A DNA stretch of 64,000 nt from Pseudomonas fluorescens (lineage in GTDB: Bacteria; Pseudomonadota; Gammaproteobacteria; Pseudomonadales; Pseudomonadaceae). Within the stretch, counting starts at the first letter, position 1, and the number at the start of each line of letters is the position of its first letter. Made by a program: the position numbers and the translations under genes. Below, piece by piece: positions 7,906 to 17,053 of the stretch. The stretch lies in assembly GCF_019212185.1 (NCBI RefSeq), contig NZ_CP078138.1:1098501-1162500 (forward strand), given 5' to 3'. The notes under the pieces were generated by a model. The model was not told where the DNA came from and ran no database searches. It was given only the letters and a program-made list of their open reading frames with translations.

Positions 7906-9349
7906 GTGGCAGACGTAAAGCGATTCGACAACTACATTGGCGGCCAATGGGTAGCCGGTGCCGACTACTCGACCAACATCAACCCATCGGAGTTGTCCGA
8001 TGTGATTGGCGAGTACGCCAAGGCTGACCTGGCTCAGGTCAACGCGGCCATTGATGCGGCTCGCGCAGCCTTTCCCGCCTGGTCGACCTCGGGTATCCAG
8101 GCGCGCAGCGACGCGCTGGACAAGATTGGCAGCGAAATCCTCGCCCGTCGTGAAGAACTCGGCACCCTGCTGGCCCGGGAGGAGGGCAAGACCCTGCCCG
8201 AAGCGATTGGCGAAGTGTCGCGTGCCGGCAACATATTCAAGTTTTTCGCCGGTGAGTGCCTGCGTCTGTCCGGCGACTACCTGCCGTCGGTGCGTCCGGG
8301 GGTGAACGTCGAAGTCACTCGCGAAGCCCTGGGCGTGGTCGGCCTGATCACCCCGTGGAACTTCCCGATTGCCATTCCTGCCTGGAAGATCGCCCCGGCC
8401 CTGGCCTACGGTAACTGCGTGGTACTGAAGCCGGCTGACCTGGTACCGGGCTGTGCCTGGGCCCTGGCGGAAATCATCTCCCGAGCCGGCTTCCCGGCGG
8501 GCGTGTTCAACCTGGTAATGGGCAGCGGCCGGGTGGTTGGCGAGGCGCTGGTCAACAGCCCGAAAGTCGACGGCATCAGCTTCACCGGTTCGGTGGGCGT
8601 CGGCCGGCAGATCGCGGTCAATTGCGTGTCGCGCCAGGCCAAGGTGCAGTTGGAGATGGGCGGCAAGAATCCGCAGATCATTCTCGATGACGCCGACATC
8701 AAGCAGGCGGTCGAGCTCTCGGTGCAAAGCGCGTTTTATTCCACCGGCCAGCGCTGCACCGCGTCGAGCCGGTTGATCGTCACTGCCGGGATTCACGATC
8801 AATTCGTCGAGGCCATGGCCGAGCGAATGAAGTCGATCAAGGTCGGCCATGCGCTGAAATCCGGTATCGACATCGGTCCGGTGGTGTCCCAGTCCCAGCT
8901 TGAGCAAGACCTGAAGTACATCGACATCGGCCAGTCCGAAGGTGCGCGTCTGGTCAGCGGCGGTGGCCTGGTGACCTGCGACACCGAGGGCTACTTCCTC
9001 GCGCCAACGCTGTTTGCCGACAGCGAAGCCGCGATGCGCATCAGCCGCGAAGAGATTTTCGGCCCGGTGGCCAACATCGTTCGGGTTGCCGATTACGAGG
9101 CGGCGCTGGAAATGGCCAACGACACCGAGTTCGGCCTGTCGGCGGGCATCGCCACCACGTCGTTGAAATACGCCAACCACTTCAAACGCCATTCCCAGGC
9201 CGGGATGGTGATGGTCAACCTGCCGACCGCCGGCGTGGATTACCACGTTCCGTTCGGTGGGCGAAAAGGTTCATCCTATGGATCTCGTGAGCAAGGTCGC
9301 TATGCACAAGTTTTACACGGTCGTAAAAACTTCCTACATCGGATCGTAA
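7906..9349 (+). CDS. 2-ketoglutarate semialdehyde dehydrogenase, frameshifted at the extreme C-terminus
   Basis: NAD(P)-dependent aldehyde dehydrogenase that oxidises 2,5-dioxopentanoate to 2-oxoglutarate, the last step of aldarate catabolism; role inferred from family and position after kdgD. A GTG start with AAGGAGA at 7894-7900 gives MADVKRFDNYIGGQW. Catalytic residues are N152 (PWNFP), K175 (VLKPAD), E250 (LEMGGKNP) and C284 (GQRCTAS). Near 9310 two bases appear lost: after GRYAQ the next frame gives FYTVVKTSYIGS and TAA 9347-9349, the expected end. Uncorrected, the frame runs on to 9408 through the REP repeat, an artificial tail. About 481 residues when repaired. Confidence 0.88.
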
Positions 9350-9361
9350 TTCACGCAATAC

Positions 9362-9450
9362 CTGTGGGAGCTGGCTTGCCAGCGATAGCATTATCCCGGG
9401 GTGACTGACACCCCGAGTCGCCTGGATCGCTGGCAAGCCAGCTCCCACAA
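9362..9450. repeat. REP doublet (GCTGG type)
   Basis: TGTGGGAGCTGGCTTGCCAG at 9363-9382 is mirrored by its inverse ending at 9449. A 7-bp dyad CGGGGTG-ACTGA-CACCCCG (9397-9415) lies between the two arms. It sits between the dehydrogenase and permease genes. Confidence 0.85.
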
Positions 9451-9498
9451 AAACAAGATTTACCCGCGCATAAAAATAATCAGTGGGAGTACTTTTAC

Positions 9499-10860
9499 AT
9501 GCAAGCGACCAAGCCGACCCACGTCCGCTATTTGATCCTGCTCATGCTGTTCCTGGTGACCACGATCAACTACGCCGACCGTGCCACTATCGCAATCGCA
9601 GGCTCCAGCCTGCAAAAAGACCTCGGCATCGACGCGGTCACCCTCGGCTATATCTTCTCTGCCTTCGGATGGGCCTACGTCGCCGGACAAATTCCCGGAG
9701 GCTGGCTGCTGGACCGTTTCGGCTCGAAAAAAGTCTACGCCCTGAGTATTTTCACCTGGTCCCTGTTCACCGTGCTGCAAGGCTTTGTCGGTGAATTCGG
9801 CATGTCCACTGCGGTAGTCGCACTGTTCATGCTGCGCTTCCTGGTCGGCCTGGCCGAGGCGCCATCCTTCCCCGGCAATGCGCGTATCGTCGCCGCCTGG
9901 TTCCCTACCGCTGAACGCGGCACCGCCTCGGCGATCTTCAACTCGGCGCAATACTTTGCCACCGTGTTGTTCGCCCCGCTGATGGGCTGGATCGTCTATT
10001 CCTTCGGCTGGGAACATGTGTTCATCGTCATGGGTATCCTCGGCATTATCTTCTCGCTGGTCTGGCTGAAAGTGATCTACAGCCCGCGTGAACACCCGCG
10101 GATCAACGACGCCGAGTTCAAGCACATCGCCGACAACGGCGGCATGGTCGACATGGATCAGAAGGGTAAGAAGTCCGACGGTCCAAAATGGGATTACATC
10201 CGCCAGTTGCTGACCAACCGCATGATGCTCGGCGTGTACCTGGGCCAGTACTGCATCAATGGCATCACCTACTTCTTCCTGACCTGGTTCCCGGTATACC
10301 TGGTGCAGGAGCGCGGCATGACCATCCTCAAGGCTGGCTTCATCGCCTCGTTGCCAGCGATCTGCGGCTTTATCGGCGGCGTGTTGGGCGGGGTAATTTC
10401 CGACTACTTGCTGCGCAAGGGGCACTCCCTGACCTTCGCCCGTAAGGCGCCGATCATCGCCGGCCTGCTGGTGTCCAGCAGCATCGTGGCTTGCAACTAT
10501 GTCGAAGTGGAATGGATGGTGGTCGGCTTCATGGCCCTGGCCTTCTTCGGCAAAGGCGTTGGCGCACTGGGTTGGGCGGTGGTTTCCGACACCTCGCCGA
10601 AACAGATCGCCGGGCTCAGCGGTGGTTTGTTCAACACCTTCGGTAACATTGCCTCGATCACCACGCCTATTGTCATCGGCTACATCATCAGCTCCACCGG
10701 TTCGTTCAAGTGGGCCCTGGTGTTTGTTGGCGCCAACGCCCTGGTCGCGGTATTCAGTTACCTGGTGATCGTCGGCCCGATCAAGCGGGTGGTGCTCAAA
10801 GAGCCACCAACCAACGGCGGTTCCGAAGCCGCTGGCAAATTGTCTCAAGCGCATTCCTGA
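9499..10860 (+). CDS. MFS transporter, galactarate/glucarate permease (GudP-like)
   Basis: Twelve-helix major facilitator of the anion:cation symporter family, closest in pattern to the D-glucarate/D-galactarate permeases GudP/GarP. It begins [21 protein letters not shown] with the family motif [12 protein letters not shown] in helix 1 and [14 protein letters not shown] in the first cytoplasmic loop. Length 453, normal. The start is an ATG with GTGGGAG upstream. It lies between the semialdehyde dehydrogenase and garD, 12 bases before the latter, so uptake and first catabolic step are co-expressed. Reading frame intact. Confidence 0.9.
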   Translation: MQATKPTHVRYLILLMLFLVTTINYADRATIAIAGSSLQKDLGIDAVTLGYIFSAFGWAYVAGQIPGGWLLDRFGSKKVYALSIFTWSLFTVLQGFVGEFGMSTAVVALFMLRFLVGLAEAPSFPGNARIVAAWFPTAERGTASAIFNSAQYFATVLFAPLMGWIVYSFGWEHVFIVMGILGIIFSLVWLKVIYSPREHPRINDAEFKHIADNGGMVDMDQKGKKSDGPKWDYIRQLLTNRMMLGVYLGQYCINGITYFFLTWFPVYLVQERGMTILKAGFIASLPAICGFIGGVLGGVISDYLLRKGHSLTFARKAPIIAGLLVSSSIVACNYVEVEWMVVGFMALAFFGKGVGALGWAVVSDTSPKQIAGLSGGLFNTFGNIASITTPIVIGYIISSTGSFKWALVFVGANALVAVFSYLVIVGPIKRVVLKEPPTNGGSEAAGKLSQAHS

Positions 10861-10871
10861 GGAGCGGCGTC

Positions 10872-12425
10872 ATGCAGTTGATTGAACATTCCGACTCGCC
10901 GCGCTACATCCGCCTGCACGAGCGGGACAACGTGGTAGTAGTGGTCAACGACCAGGGCGTACCGGCGGGGACGGAGTTCCCCGACGGCCTGGTGACCGTG
11001 GATTTCGTACCGCAGAGCCACAAGGTGACTCTGCAGGACATTCCCGAAGGCGGCCAGGTGATTCGTTACGGCCAGGTCATCGGTTATGCCTTGCAGCCGA
11101 TTCCCCGTGGCAGCTGGGTCAAGGAAGATCAACTGCGTATGCCCACCGCGCCGCCGCTGGATAGCTTGCCGCTGTCCACCGAAGTGCCGGCGGCGCAGGC
11201 GCCACTCGAAGGCTTTACTTTCGAGGGTTATCGCAACGCCGACGGCACGGTCGGTACCCGCAACATTCTCGGGATCACCACCACCGTGCAGTGCGTCACC
11301 GGCGTCCTCGATCACGCGGTCAAGCGGATCAAGGACGAGTTGTTGCCGCGCTACCCCCATGTCGATGACGTGATCGCCCTGACCCACAGCTACGGCTGTG
11401 GCGTGGCGATCACCGCCACCGATGCCTATATCCCGATTCGCACCGTGCGCAACCTGGCGCGTAACCCGAACCTGGGCGGCGAAGCGCTGGTGATCAGCCT
11501 CGGTTGCGAGAAGTTGCAGGCCGGGCAAGTGATGCATGACAACGACAGCTCGGTGGATCTGAGCGAACCGTGGTTGTATCGCCTGCAGGACGCCAGTCAC
11601 GGTTTCAGCGAAATGATCGAGCAGATCATGGAGCTGGCCGAAGTACGCCTGAAGAAACTCGACCAGCGTCGCCGGGAAACCGTGCCGGCCTCGGAATTGA
11701 TTCTCGGCATGCAGTGCGGCGGCAGCGATGCGTTCTCCGGCATCACCGCCAACCCGGCCCTGGGCTTTGCCTCGGACCTGTTGCTGCGGGCCGGGGCGAC
11801 GGTGATGTTTTCCGAAGTCACTGAAGTGCGCGATGCCATCTACCTGCTGACCTCGCGGGCGGAAACCGAAGCGGTGGCCGAGGAACTGGTGCGGGAAATG
11901 GACTGGTACGACCGTTACCTGGCCAAGGGCGAAGCCGACCGCAGCGCCAACACCACGCCGGGCAACAAGAAGGGCGGGTTGTCGAACATTGTCGAGAAGT
12001 CCCTGGGCTCGATCGTCAAGTCCGGCAACAGCGCGATCAACGGCGTGCTCGGTCCGGGCGAGCGCTTCAAGCGCAAGGGCCTGATCTTCTGCGCGACGCC
12101 GGCCAGCGATTTTGTCTGCGGCACCTTGCAACTGGCCGCCGGGATGAACCTGCATGTGTTCACCACCGGTCGGGGCACGCCTTACGGCCTGGCCATGGCG
12201 CCGGTGGTCAAGGTCTCGACCCGCAGCGAACTGGCGCAACGCTGGCCGGACTTGATCGACATCGATGCCGGACGGATTGCCACCGGACGGGCATCCATCG
12301 AGGAGCTGGGTTGGGAGCTGTTCCACTTCTATCTGGACGTGGCCAGCGGGCGCAAGGAAACCTGGGCGCAGCGGCACAAGCTGCATAACGACATCACCCT
12401 ATTCAATCCGGCGCCGATTACCTGA
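10872..12425 (+). CDS. garD: Galactarate dehydratase
   Basis: Dehydrates meso-galactarate to 5-dehydro-4-deoxy-D-glucarate, the KdgD substrate, so it supplies the pathway encoded upstream. UxaA/GarD family: an N-terminal SAF-type domain (about residues 1-100), then [12 protein letters not shown], the conserved THSYGCG and the core motif [19 protein letters not shown], and [16 protein letters not shown] near the C-terminus. These enzymes are iron-dependent. 517 residues, standard. Start [18 protein letters not shown] with a GAGGAGCGG ribosome site; a longer upstream frame lies inside the permease gene and is not credible. Last gene of the galactarate operon. Confidence 0.95.
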   Translation: MQLIEHSDSPRYIRLHERDNVVVVVNDQGVPAGTEFPDGLVTVDFVPQSHKVTLQDIPEGGQVIRYGQVIGYALQPIPRGSWVKEDQLRMPTAPPLDSLPLSTEVPAAQAPLEGFTFEGYRNADGTVGTRNILGITTTVQCVTGVLDHAVKRIKDELLPRYPHVDDVIALTHSYGCGVAITATDAYIPIRTVRNLARNPNLGGEALVISLGCEKLQAGQVMHDNDSSVDLSEPWLYRLQDASHGFSEMIEQIMELAEVRLKKLDQRRRETVPASELILGMQCGGSDAFSGITANPALGFASDLLLRAGATVMFSEVTEVRDAIYLLTSRAETEAVAEELVREMDWYDRYLAKGEADRSANTTPGNKKGGLSNIVEKSLGSIVKSGNSAINGVLGPGERFKRKGLIFCATPASDFVCGTLQLAAGMNLHVFTTGRGTPYGLAMAPVVKVSTRSELAQRWPDLIDIDAGRIATGRASIEELGWELFHFYLDVASGRKETWAQRHKLHNDITLFNPAPIT

Positions 12426-12429
12426 GACC

Positions 12430-12505
12430 TGTGGGAGCGAGCCTGCTCGCGATGAGGCCATTAGCAACACGTGGCGCCTGAATCGCTGGCAGGCCAGCTC
12501 CCACA
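12430..12505. repeat. Mixed REP doublet after garD
   Basis: The left arm TGTGGGAGCGAGCCTGCTCG is the GAGC type, while the inverted right arm (TGTGGGAGCTGGCCTGCCAG on the minus strand) is the GCTGG type. It marks the end of the galactarate operon. Confidence 0.8.
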
Positions 12506-12633
12506 GGGTCATCAGCGTAATCCTGGGCGCTGGCTTGTCGGGACACCGCACCGGAACGATCCAGCAGACGCCAATGTCCCCGGTGGCTTATCATTAGCCA
12601 CCTAACGACACCTCTATCCCCAAGGTCCCCGGC

Positions 12634-13575
12634 ATGCTGGCAATTTTCCTGCAAACCCTGAGCATCACCGCCCCGGTGTTTGCCATGTTGTTCCTCGGGG
12701 TTTTGCTCAAACGCATTAACTGGATCGACGACAACTTCATCCACGTTGCCTCCTCGCTGGTGTTCAACGTCACCATGCCGGCGCTGCTGTTTCTCGGGAT
12801 CCTCCACGCCGACCTGCATTCGGCGCTCAAGCCCGACCTGCTGATCTATTTTTCCCTCGCCACCCTGGTCGGTTTCGCGATCGCCTGGGGCTGGGCTATT
12901 TTCCGTTGCCCCCGTGAAGATCGCGGGATCTACACTCAGGGCGCGTTTCGCGGCAACAACGGAGTGATTGGCCTGGCGCTGGCGGCGAGCATGTACGGCG
13001 CCTACGGGATTTCCCTCGGGGCGATTCTCGCGGCGCTGGTGATCCTGTTCTACAACACCCTGTCGACCATCGTCCTGGCGGTGTACAGCCCGGTGATCAA
13101 GTCCGATCCGTGGAGCATCTGCAAAAGCGTGGTGAGCAATCCGTTGATCATCAGTGTGCTTGCGGCGGCGCCGTTCGCCTACTTCCAGATCCCTTTACCG
13201 GGTTGGCTGGAAACCTCCGGCAGCTACCTGGCGCAAATGACCCTGCCGCTGGCGCTGATCTGCATCGGCGGCACGCTGTCGCTGGCGGCGTTGCGCAAAA
13301 GTGGTGGGATGGCCCTGAGTGCGAGCCTGGTGAAGATGATCGGCTTGCCGATCCTGGCCACGGTGGGCGCCTGGTTCTGGGGCTTTCGCGGGGCGGAACT
13401 GGGGATCCTGTTCCTTTACTTCGGCAGCCCGACCGCCGCAGCCAGTTTTGTCATGGCCCGGGCGGCCAATGGCAATCATGAACTGGCGGCAGCGATCATT
13501 GTGATCACCACGTTGATGGCGGCGATCACCACCAACATCGGCATTTTCGTACTGCAGTGGGGCGGCTGGATCTAG
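12634..13575 (+). CDS. AEC-family transporter (auxin efflux carrier fold)
   Basis: Inner-membrane carrier of the AEC/Mem_trans family, about 10 helices, 313 residues. Bacterial members move small organic acids such as malate or malonate; the substrate here is unknown. It starts MLAIFLQTLSITAPVFAMLFL and has the family asparagine/proline-containing helix NVTMPALLFLGI. The second half carries GSPTAAASFVMARAANGN, a conserved AEC motif. Its TAG stop overlaps the stop of the converging pcaC-like gene in the sequence CTAG. Probably its own transcription unit after the REP pair. Confidence 0.85.
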   Translation: MLAIFLQTLSITAPVFAMLFLGVLLKRINWIDDNFIHVASSLVFNVTMPALLFLGILHADLHSALKPDLLIYFSLATLVGFAIAWGWAIFRCPREDRGIYTQGAFRGNNGVIGLALAASMYGAYGISLGAILAALVILFYNTLSTIVLAVYSPVIKSDPWSICKSVVSNPLIISVLAAAPFAYFQIPLPGWLETSGSYLAQMTLPLALICIGGTLSLAALRKSGGMALSASLVKMIGLPILATVGAWFWGFRGAELGILFLYFGSPTAAASFVMARAANGNHELAAAIIVITTLMAAITTNIGIFVLQWGGWI

Positions 13576-13967
13576 CGCGCTTCGGCGCTGTAGCTGTCGA
13601 TCACTTCCTGCGCCGCACGGAAGGCTTCCATCGCCGCTGGCACGCCGGCGTACACCGCGCAATGCATCAGGGTTTCGCGAATCTCGTCGACCGTGCAGCC
13701 GTTGTTCAGCGCGCCGCGCACGTGGCCCTTGAGCTCCTGCGGGCACTTGAGCGAAGTCAGCGCGGCCAGGGTGATCAGGCTGCGGGTCTTGAGTTCCAGC
13801 CCGCCACGATTCCACACCGCGCCCCAGGCGTGCTCGTTGACGAAGTCCTGGAAGGGCCGGGTCAGCTCGGTGGCGTTGCCCATGGAGCGGTCGACGAACG
13901 CGTCGCCCATGACCTGGCGACGTACTTCGATGCCGGTCGGTTTGCTGGAGCTGGATTGATCGGTCAT
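13572..13967 (-). CDS. Carboxymuconolactone decarboxylase family protein (PcaC-like)
   Basis: 131 residues, the size and pattern of 4-carboxymuconolactone decarboxylase: GIEVRRQVMGDAFVDRSM, then HAWGAVWNRGGLELKTRSLI, then GHVRGALNNGCTVDEIRE and the C-terminal AVYAGVPAAMEAF. True PcaC acts in the protocatechuate branch of beta-ketoadipate catabolism, but no pca genes are near, so the reaction is not assured. Start MTDQSSSSKPTG; its ATG overlaps the caxA stop (ATGA), so it is translated after that gene. It ends against the AEC gene on the other strand. Confidence 0.82.
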   Translation of the reverse strand: MTDQSSSSKPTGIEVRRQVMGDAFVDRSMGNATELTRPFQDFVNEHAWGAVWNRGGLELKTRSLITLAALTSLKCPQELKGHVRGALNNGCTVDEIRETLMHCAVYAGVPAAMEAFRAAQEVIDSYSAEAR

Positions 13968-15064
13968 GGCGATTCTCTTTTGTTGTGTTGGCGGCGCCAG
14001 GCGCGCAATGACGTGAACAGCAAAAATGCCAGCAGTGCCGGCAGGACATACAGCAGCATCAGCCGCTCGAGTCGGCCGGCCAGCGGCATGCCCATGGTGA
14101 ACGACACCACGTGCAGACCGTAGACCGCGTACAGGGCCAGCAGCAGCAAGCCTTCGGCGCGGGTGATGCGGTAGCCGGTGTAGAACATCGGCAGGCACAG
14201 CACGGTGACGCCGAGCATCACCGGCAGATCGAAATCCAGGGCGTTAGGGGAGACCGACAAGGGTGTGGGTGCCAGCAGCGCGGTGATGCCCAGCACCCCG
14301 AGCAGGTTGAACAGGTTACTGCCGATGATGTTGCCCACCGCCAGGTCGCGTTGGCCGCGCAGGGCGGCGATCAGCGAGGTGGCGAGGGCCGGCAGTGAGG
14401 TGCCGACGGCGACGATGGTCAGGCCGATGATGCGTTCCGAGAGGCCCAGTTCGACCGCCACGTCCACCGCCGCCGCGACCAACAGGCGACCGGCCACGAT
14501 CAGCAGGGCCAGGCCGACCAGCATCAGCAGGACGCTGCTATTCCAGGGTTTTCCCGTCGACGCAGATACGCTGAGGGCTTGCTGCGGATCCGCTGCGTGC
14601 CGCGACTGGCGCCACAGCAGTCCGAGATACATCACCAGCACGCCAAGCAGGAGTGCGCCGTCGAAGGCGCTGAGTTGTTCATTCCAGGCCAGACCGAAGA
14701 CCAGCGCGCTGGCGCCGATCAGCAGCGGGATGTCGAGGCGCAGCAGGTGCCGGGACACTCGCAGCGGGATGATCAGTGCGGACAGGCCAAGTGTTACCAA
14801 CAGGTTGAAGATGTTGCTGCCCATCACGCTGCCGACGGCGATGTCGCTGTTCTGCGCGAAAGTCGCTTGCAGGCTCACGGCCATCTGCGGTGCGCTGCTG
14901 CCCAGGGCGACGATGCTCAGGCCAATGATCAGCGGACGTACCTTGAGGTGGGCTGCCACGCGTACTGCCGCGCGTACCAGCATTTCCGCGCCGATGATCA
15001 ACAGCAGCAGGCCGCTGAGCAGTTGCAGGACGCTGGGCAGGGGCAGGTTGGCTAAAGCGGAAAT
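13964..15064 (-). CDS. Sodium/calcium exchanger (CaxA-type)
   Basis: Ca(2+)/cation antiporter of the NCX family, about 366 residues with 10 predicted helices in two halves. The two alpha repeats read GLSIVALGSSAPQMAVS with GSVMGSNIFNLL, and GLTIVAVGTSLPALATSL with GNIIGSNLFNLL. The start is uncertain. A TTG at 15001 would cut off most of the first helix. The frame stays open up to the rlpA stop, and an in-frame ATT at 15064-15062 lies 8 bases after GGGAG (15077-15073), giving (M)SALANLPLPSVLQLL. I use that ATT start. It overlaps the next gene by ATGA and follows the rlpA-like gene closely, so the three form one leftward unit. Confidence 0.85.
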   Translation of the reverse strand: MSALANLPLPSVLQLLSGLLLLIIGAEMLVRAAVRVAAHLKVRPLIIGLSIVALGSSAPQMAVSLQATFAQNSDIAVGSVMGSNIFNLLVTLGLSALIIPLRVSRHLLRLDIPLLIGASALVFGLAWNEQLSAFDGALLLGVLVMYLGLLWRQSRHAADPQQALSVSASTGKPWNSSVLLMLVGLALLIVAGRLLVAAAVDVAVELGLSERIIGLTIVAVGTSLPALATSLIAALRGQRDLAVGNIIGSNLFNLLGVLGITALLAPTPLSVSPNALDFDLPVMLGVTVLCLPMFYTGYRITRAEGLLLLALYAVYGLHVVSFTMGMPLAGRLERLMLLYVLPALLAFLLFTSLRAWRRQHNKRESP

Positions 15065-15079
15065 GGTCGAGGCTCCCGG

Positions 15080-15451
15080 TCAGTTGTTCAGCGCTTGCAC
15101 GCGGACTCGGGCGGTGCCGCTGCGGAGCATGCCCAACTGGCTGGCGGCGGCCTGCGACAGGTCGATCAGGCGACCCCGGGTGTGCGGGCCACGGTCGTTG
15201 ATGCGGACCACGACGCTCTTGTCATTGTTCAGGTTGGTGACCTTCACCCGCGTGCCGAACGGCAGTTGGCGGTGGGCGGCGGTCAGCGAATTCTTGTCGA
15301 AACGTTCGCCACTGGCGGTACGTTTGCCTTGGTGTTTGCTGCCGTAATAGGAGGCGGTACCGGTTTCGTCGTAGCCGCGGGGATCGACGTCGTAACTGGC
15401 GCAGCCGGCGAGCAGCGAAAACAGGGCGCAGGCACCGAGGAGGCGTTTCAT
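15080..15451 (-). CDS. RlpA-like septal ring lipoprotein (putative lytic transglycosylase)
   Basis: Small lipoprotein with a double-psi beta-barrel. RlpA proteins cleave denuded peptidoglycan at division sites; this 123-residue protein has the barrel but no SPOR domain, so it is a short paralogue. Signal and lipobox: MKRLLGACALFSLLAGC. Barrel motifs: TASYYGSKHQGKRTASGERF and VVRINDRGPHTRGRLIDLS, including the aspartate of the catalytic region. Start at the ATG giving the lipobox; longer in-frame sequence upstream runs through a REP element and is rejected. Confidence 0.85.
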   Translation of the reverse strand: MKRLLGACALFSLLAGCASYDVDPRGYDETGTASYYGSKHQGKRTASGERFDKNSLTAAHRQLPFGTRVKVTNLNNDKSVVVRINDRGPHTRGRLIDLSQAAASQLGMLRSGTARVRVQALNN

Positions 15452-15476
15452 GGAGGGGATTCCGGAGAGCAATTGT

Positions 15477-15555
15477 GGGCGCGAGGCGGCTCGCGATGAC
15501 TGTTCAGTGACATTGATGTCGGCTGGCAGTTCATCGCGAGCGGGCTCGCTCCTAC
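15477..15555. repeat. REP doublet (GAGC type) between gatB and the rlpA-like gene
   Basis: GGGCGCGAGGCGGCTCGCGATGA, then about 33 bases, then the inverted copy TCATCGCGAGCGGGCTCGCTCC. The left copy is degenerate. It separates the gatCAB unit from the rlpA-caxA unit. Confidence 0.75.
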
Positions 15556-15597
15556 AAAAGAAGGGTGAGCCAGATAGAGCAACTGGCTCCATACCCA

Positions 15598-17043
15598 TTA
15601 GCCTTCGAGCTTGCTTTTCAGCAGTTCGTTGACTTGTTGCGGATTGGCCTTGCCTTTGGAGGCTTTCATGGCCTGGCCGACGAAGAAGCCAAACATTTTG
15701 CCGCGTTTGGCTTCGTCCGCCGCGCGGTATTGCTCGACCTGCTCGGCGTTGGCCGCGAGCATTTCATCGAGAACGGCCGAGATTGCGCCGCTGTCGGTGA
15801 CTTGCTTGAGGCCACGCTTTTCGATGATCTCGTCAGCGCTGCCTTCGCCGTTGGCCATGGCTTCGAACACGGTCTTGGCAATCTTGCCGGAGATGGTGTT
15901 GTCCTTGATCCGCAGGAGCATGCCGCCCAGTTGCCCGGCGGTCACCGGCGCCTCGTCGATTTCCAGGCCCTGCTTGTTCAACAGGCTGCCCAGTTCGACC
16001 ATGACCCAGTTGGCTGCGAGCTTGGCGTCGCCGGCAATGCTCACGACCTTCTCGAAGTAGTCGGCTTGTTCGCGGCTCGACGCCAGGACGCTGGCATCGT
16101 AGACCGACAGGCCGAACTGCTCCTGGAAGCGCTCGCGTTTCTGCGGCGGCAGTTCCGGCAGTGTGGCGCGGATGTCGTCGAGGTAGGCATTTTCGATGAC
16201 CACCGGCAGCAGGTCCGGATCGGGGAAGTAACGGTAGTCGTTGGCTTCCTCTTTGCTGCGCATGGCGCGGGTTTCGTCTTTGTTCGGGTCGTACAGGCGG
16301 GTCTGCTGGATCACCTTGCCGCCGTCTTCGATCAGTTCGATCTGCCGGCGTACTTCAGTATTGATCGCCTTCTCGATGAAGCGGAACGAGTTGACGTTCT
16401 TGATCTCGCAGCGCGTACCGAACTCGACTTGGCCTTTTGGTCGGACCGACACGTTGCAGTCGCAACGCAGCGAACCTTCGGCCATGTTGCCGTCGCAGAT
16501 GCCCAGGTAGCGCACCAGCGCGTGGATCGACTTGACGTAGGCCACGGCTTCCTTGGCGCTGCGCATGTCCGGCTCGGAGACGATCTCGAGCAGCGGGGTG
16601 CCGGCACGGTTCAGGTCGATGCCGGTGGCGCCGTTGAATTCTTCGTGCAGGCTCTTGCCGGCGTCTTCTTCCAGGTGCGCGCGGGTGATGCCGACGCGCT
16701 TGACCGTGCCGTCCTCGAGCGGGATGTCCAGGTGGCCCTTGCCGACGATCGGCAGTTCCATCTGGCTGATCTGGTAGCCCTTGGGCAGGTCAGGGTAGAA
16801 GTAGTTCTTGCGCGCAAACACGTTGTGCTGACCGATTTCGGCGTCAATCGCCAGGCCGAACATCACCGCCATGCGCACCGCTTCCTGGTTCAACACCGGC
16901 AGCACGCCGGGCATGCCCAGGTCTACCAGGCTGGCCTGGGTGTTCGGCTCGGAGCCGAAGGTGGTGGCGCTACCGGAGAAAATCTTCGATTGGGTGGCGA
17001 GCTGGGTATGAATCTCCAGCCCGATCACGACTTCCCATTGCAT
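15598..17043 (-). CDS. gatB: Aspartyl/glutamyl-tRNA amidotransferase subunit B
   Basis: tRNA-binding kinase subunit of the GatCAB complex, which phosphorylates and amidates Glu-tRNA(Gln) or Asp-tRNA(Asn) with ammonia from GatA. Start [20 protein letters not shown]; 481 residues, standard. The catalytic cradle includes [12 protein letters not shown] and [17 protein letters not shown]; the C-terminal YqeY-like tail has [20 protein letters not shown]. It is the third gene of gatC-gatA-gatB, 10 bases after gatA. The longer in-frame extension upstream overlaps gatA and is not the gene. Confidence 0.97.
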   Translation of the reverse strand: MQWEVVIGLEIHTQLATQSKIFSGSATTFGSEPNTQASLVDLGMPGVLPVLNQEAVRMAVMFGLAIDAEIGQHNVFARKNYFYPDLPKGYQISQMELPIVGKGHLDIPLEDGTVKRVGITRAHLEEDAGKSLHEEFNGATGIDLNRAGTPLLEIVSEPDMRSAKEAVAYVKSIHALVRYLGICDGNMAEGSLRCDCNVSVRPKGQVEFGTRCEIKNVNSFRFIEKAINTEVRRQIELIEDGGKVIQQTRLYDPNKDETRAMRSKEEANDYRYFPDPDLLPVVIENAYLDDIRATLPELPPQKRERFQEQFGLSVYDASVLASSREQADYFEKVVSIAGDAKLAANWVMVELGSLLNKQGLEIDEAPVTAGQLGGMLLRIKDNTISGKIAKTVFEAMANGEGSADEIIEKRGLKQVTDSGAISAVLDEMLAANAEQVEQYRAADEAKRGKMFGFFVGQAMKASKGKANPQQVNELLKSKLEG

Positions 17044-17053
17044 GTGTTTCTCC

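Noticed and set aside
7726..9246. Long open frame (506 codons) on the minus strand opposite the semialdehyde dehydrogenase
   Set aside because: It mirrors the codon positions of a well-conserved aldehyde dehydrogenase with all catalytic residues; its translation is His/Gly/Arg-rich and shows no recognisable domain. High GC makes such antisense frames common here.
10845..12386. Open frame of 513 codons opposite garD
   Set aside because: Antisense shadow of garD; no domain, no ribosome site, unlike composition.
13572..14198. Longer version of the pcaC-like protein starting at 14198
   Set aside because: The extra residues overlap caxA and are unrelated to the family; the ATG at 13967 gives the right length.
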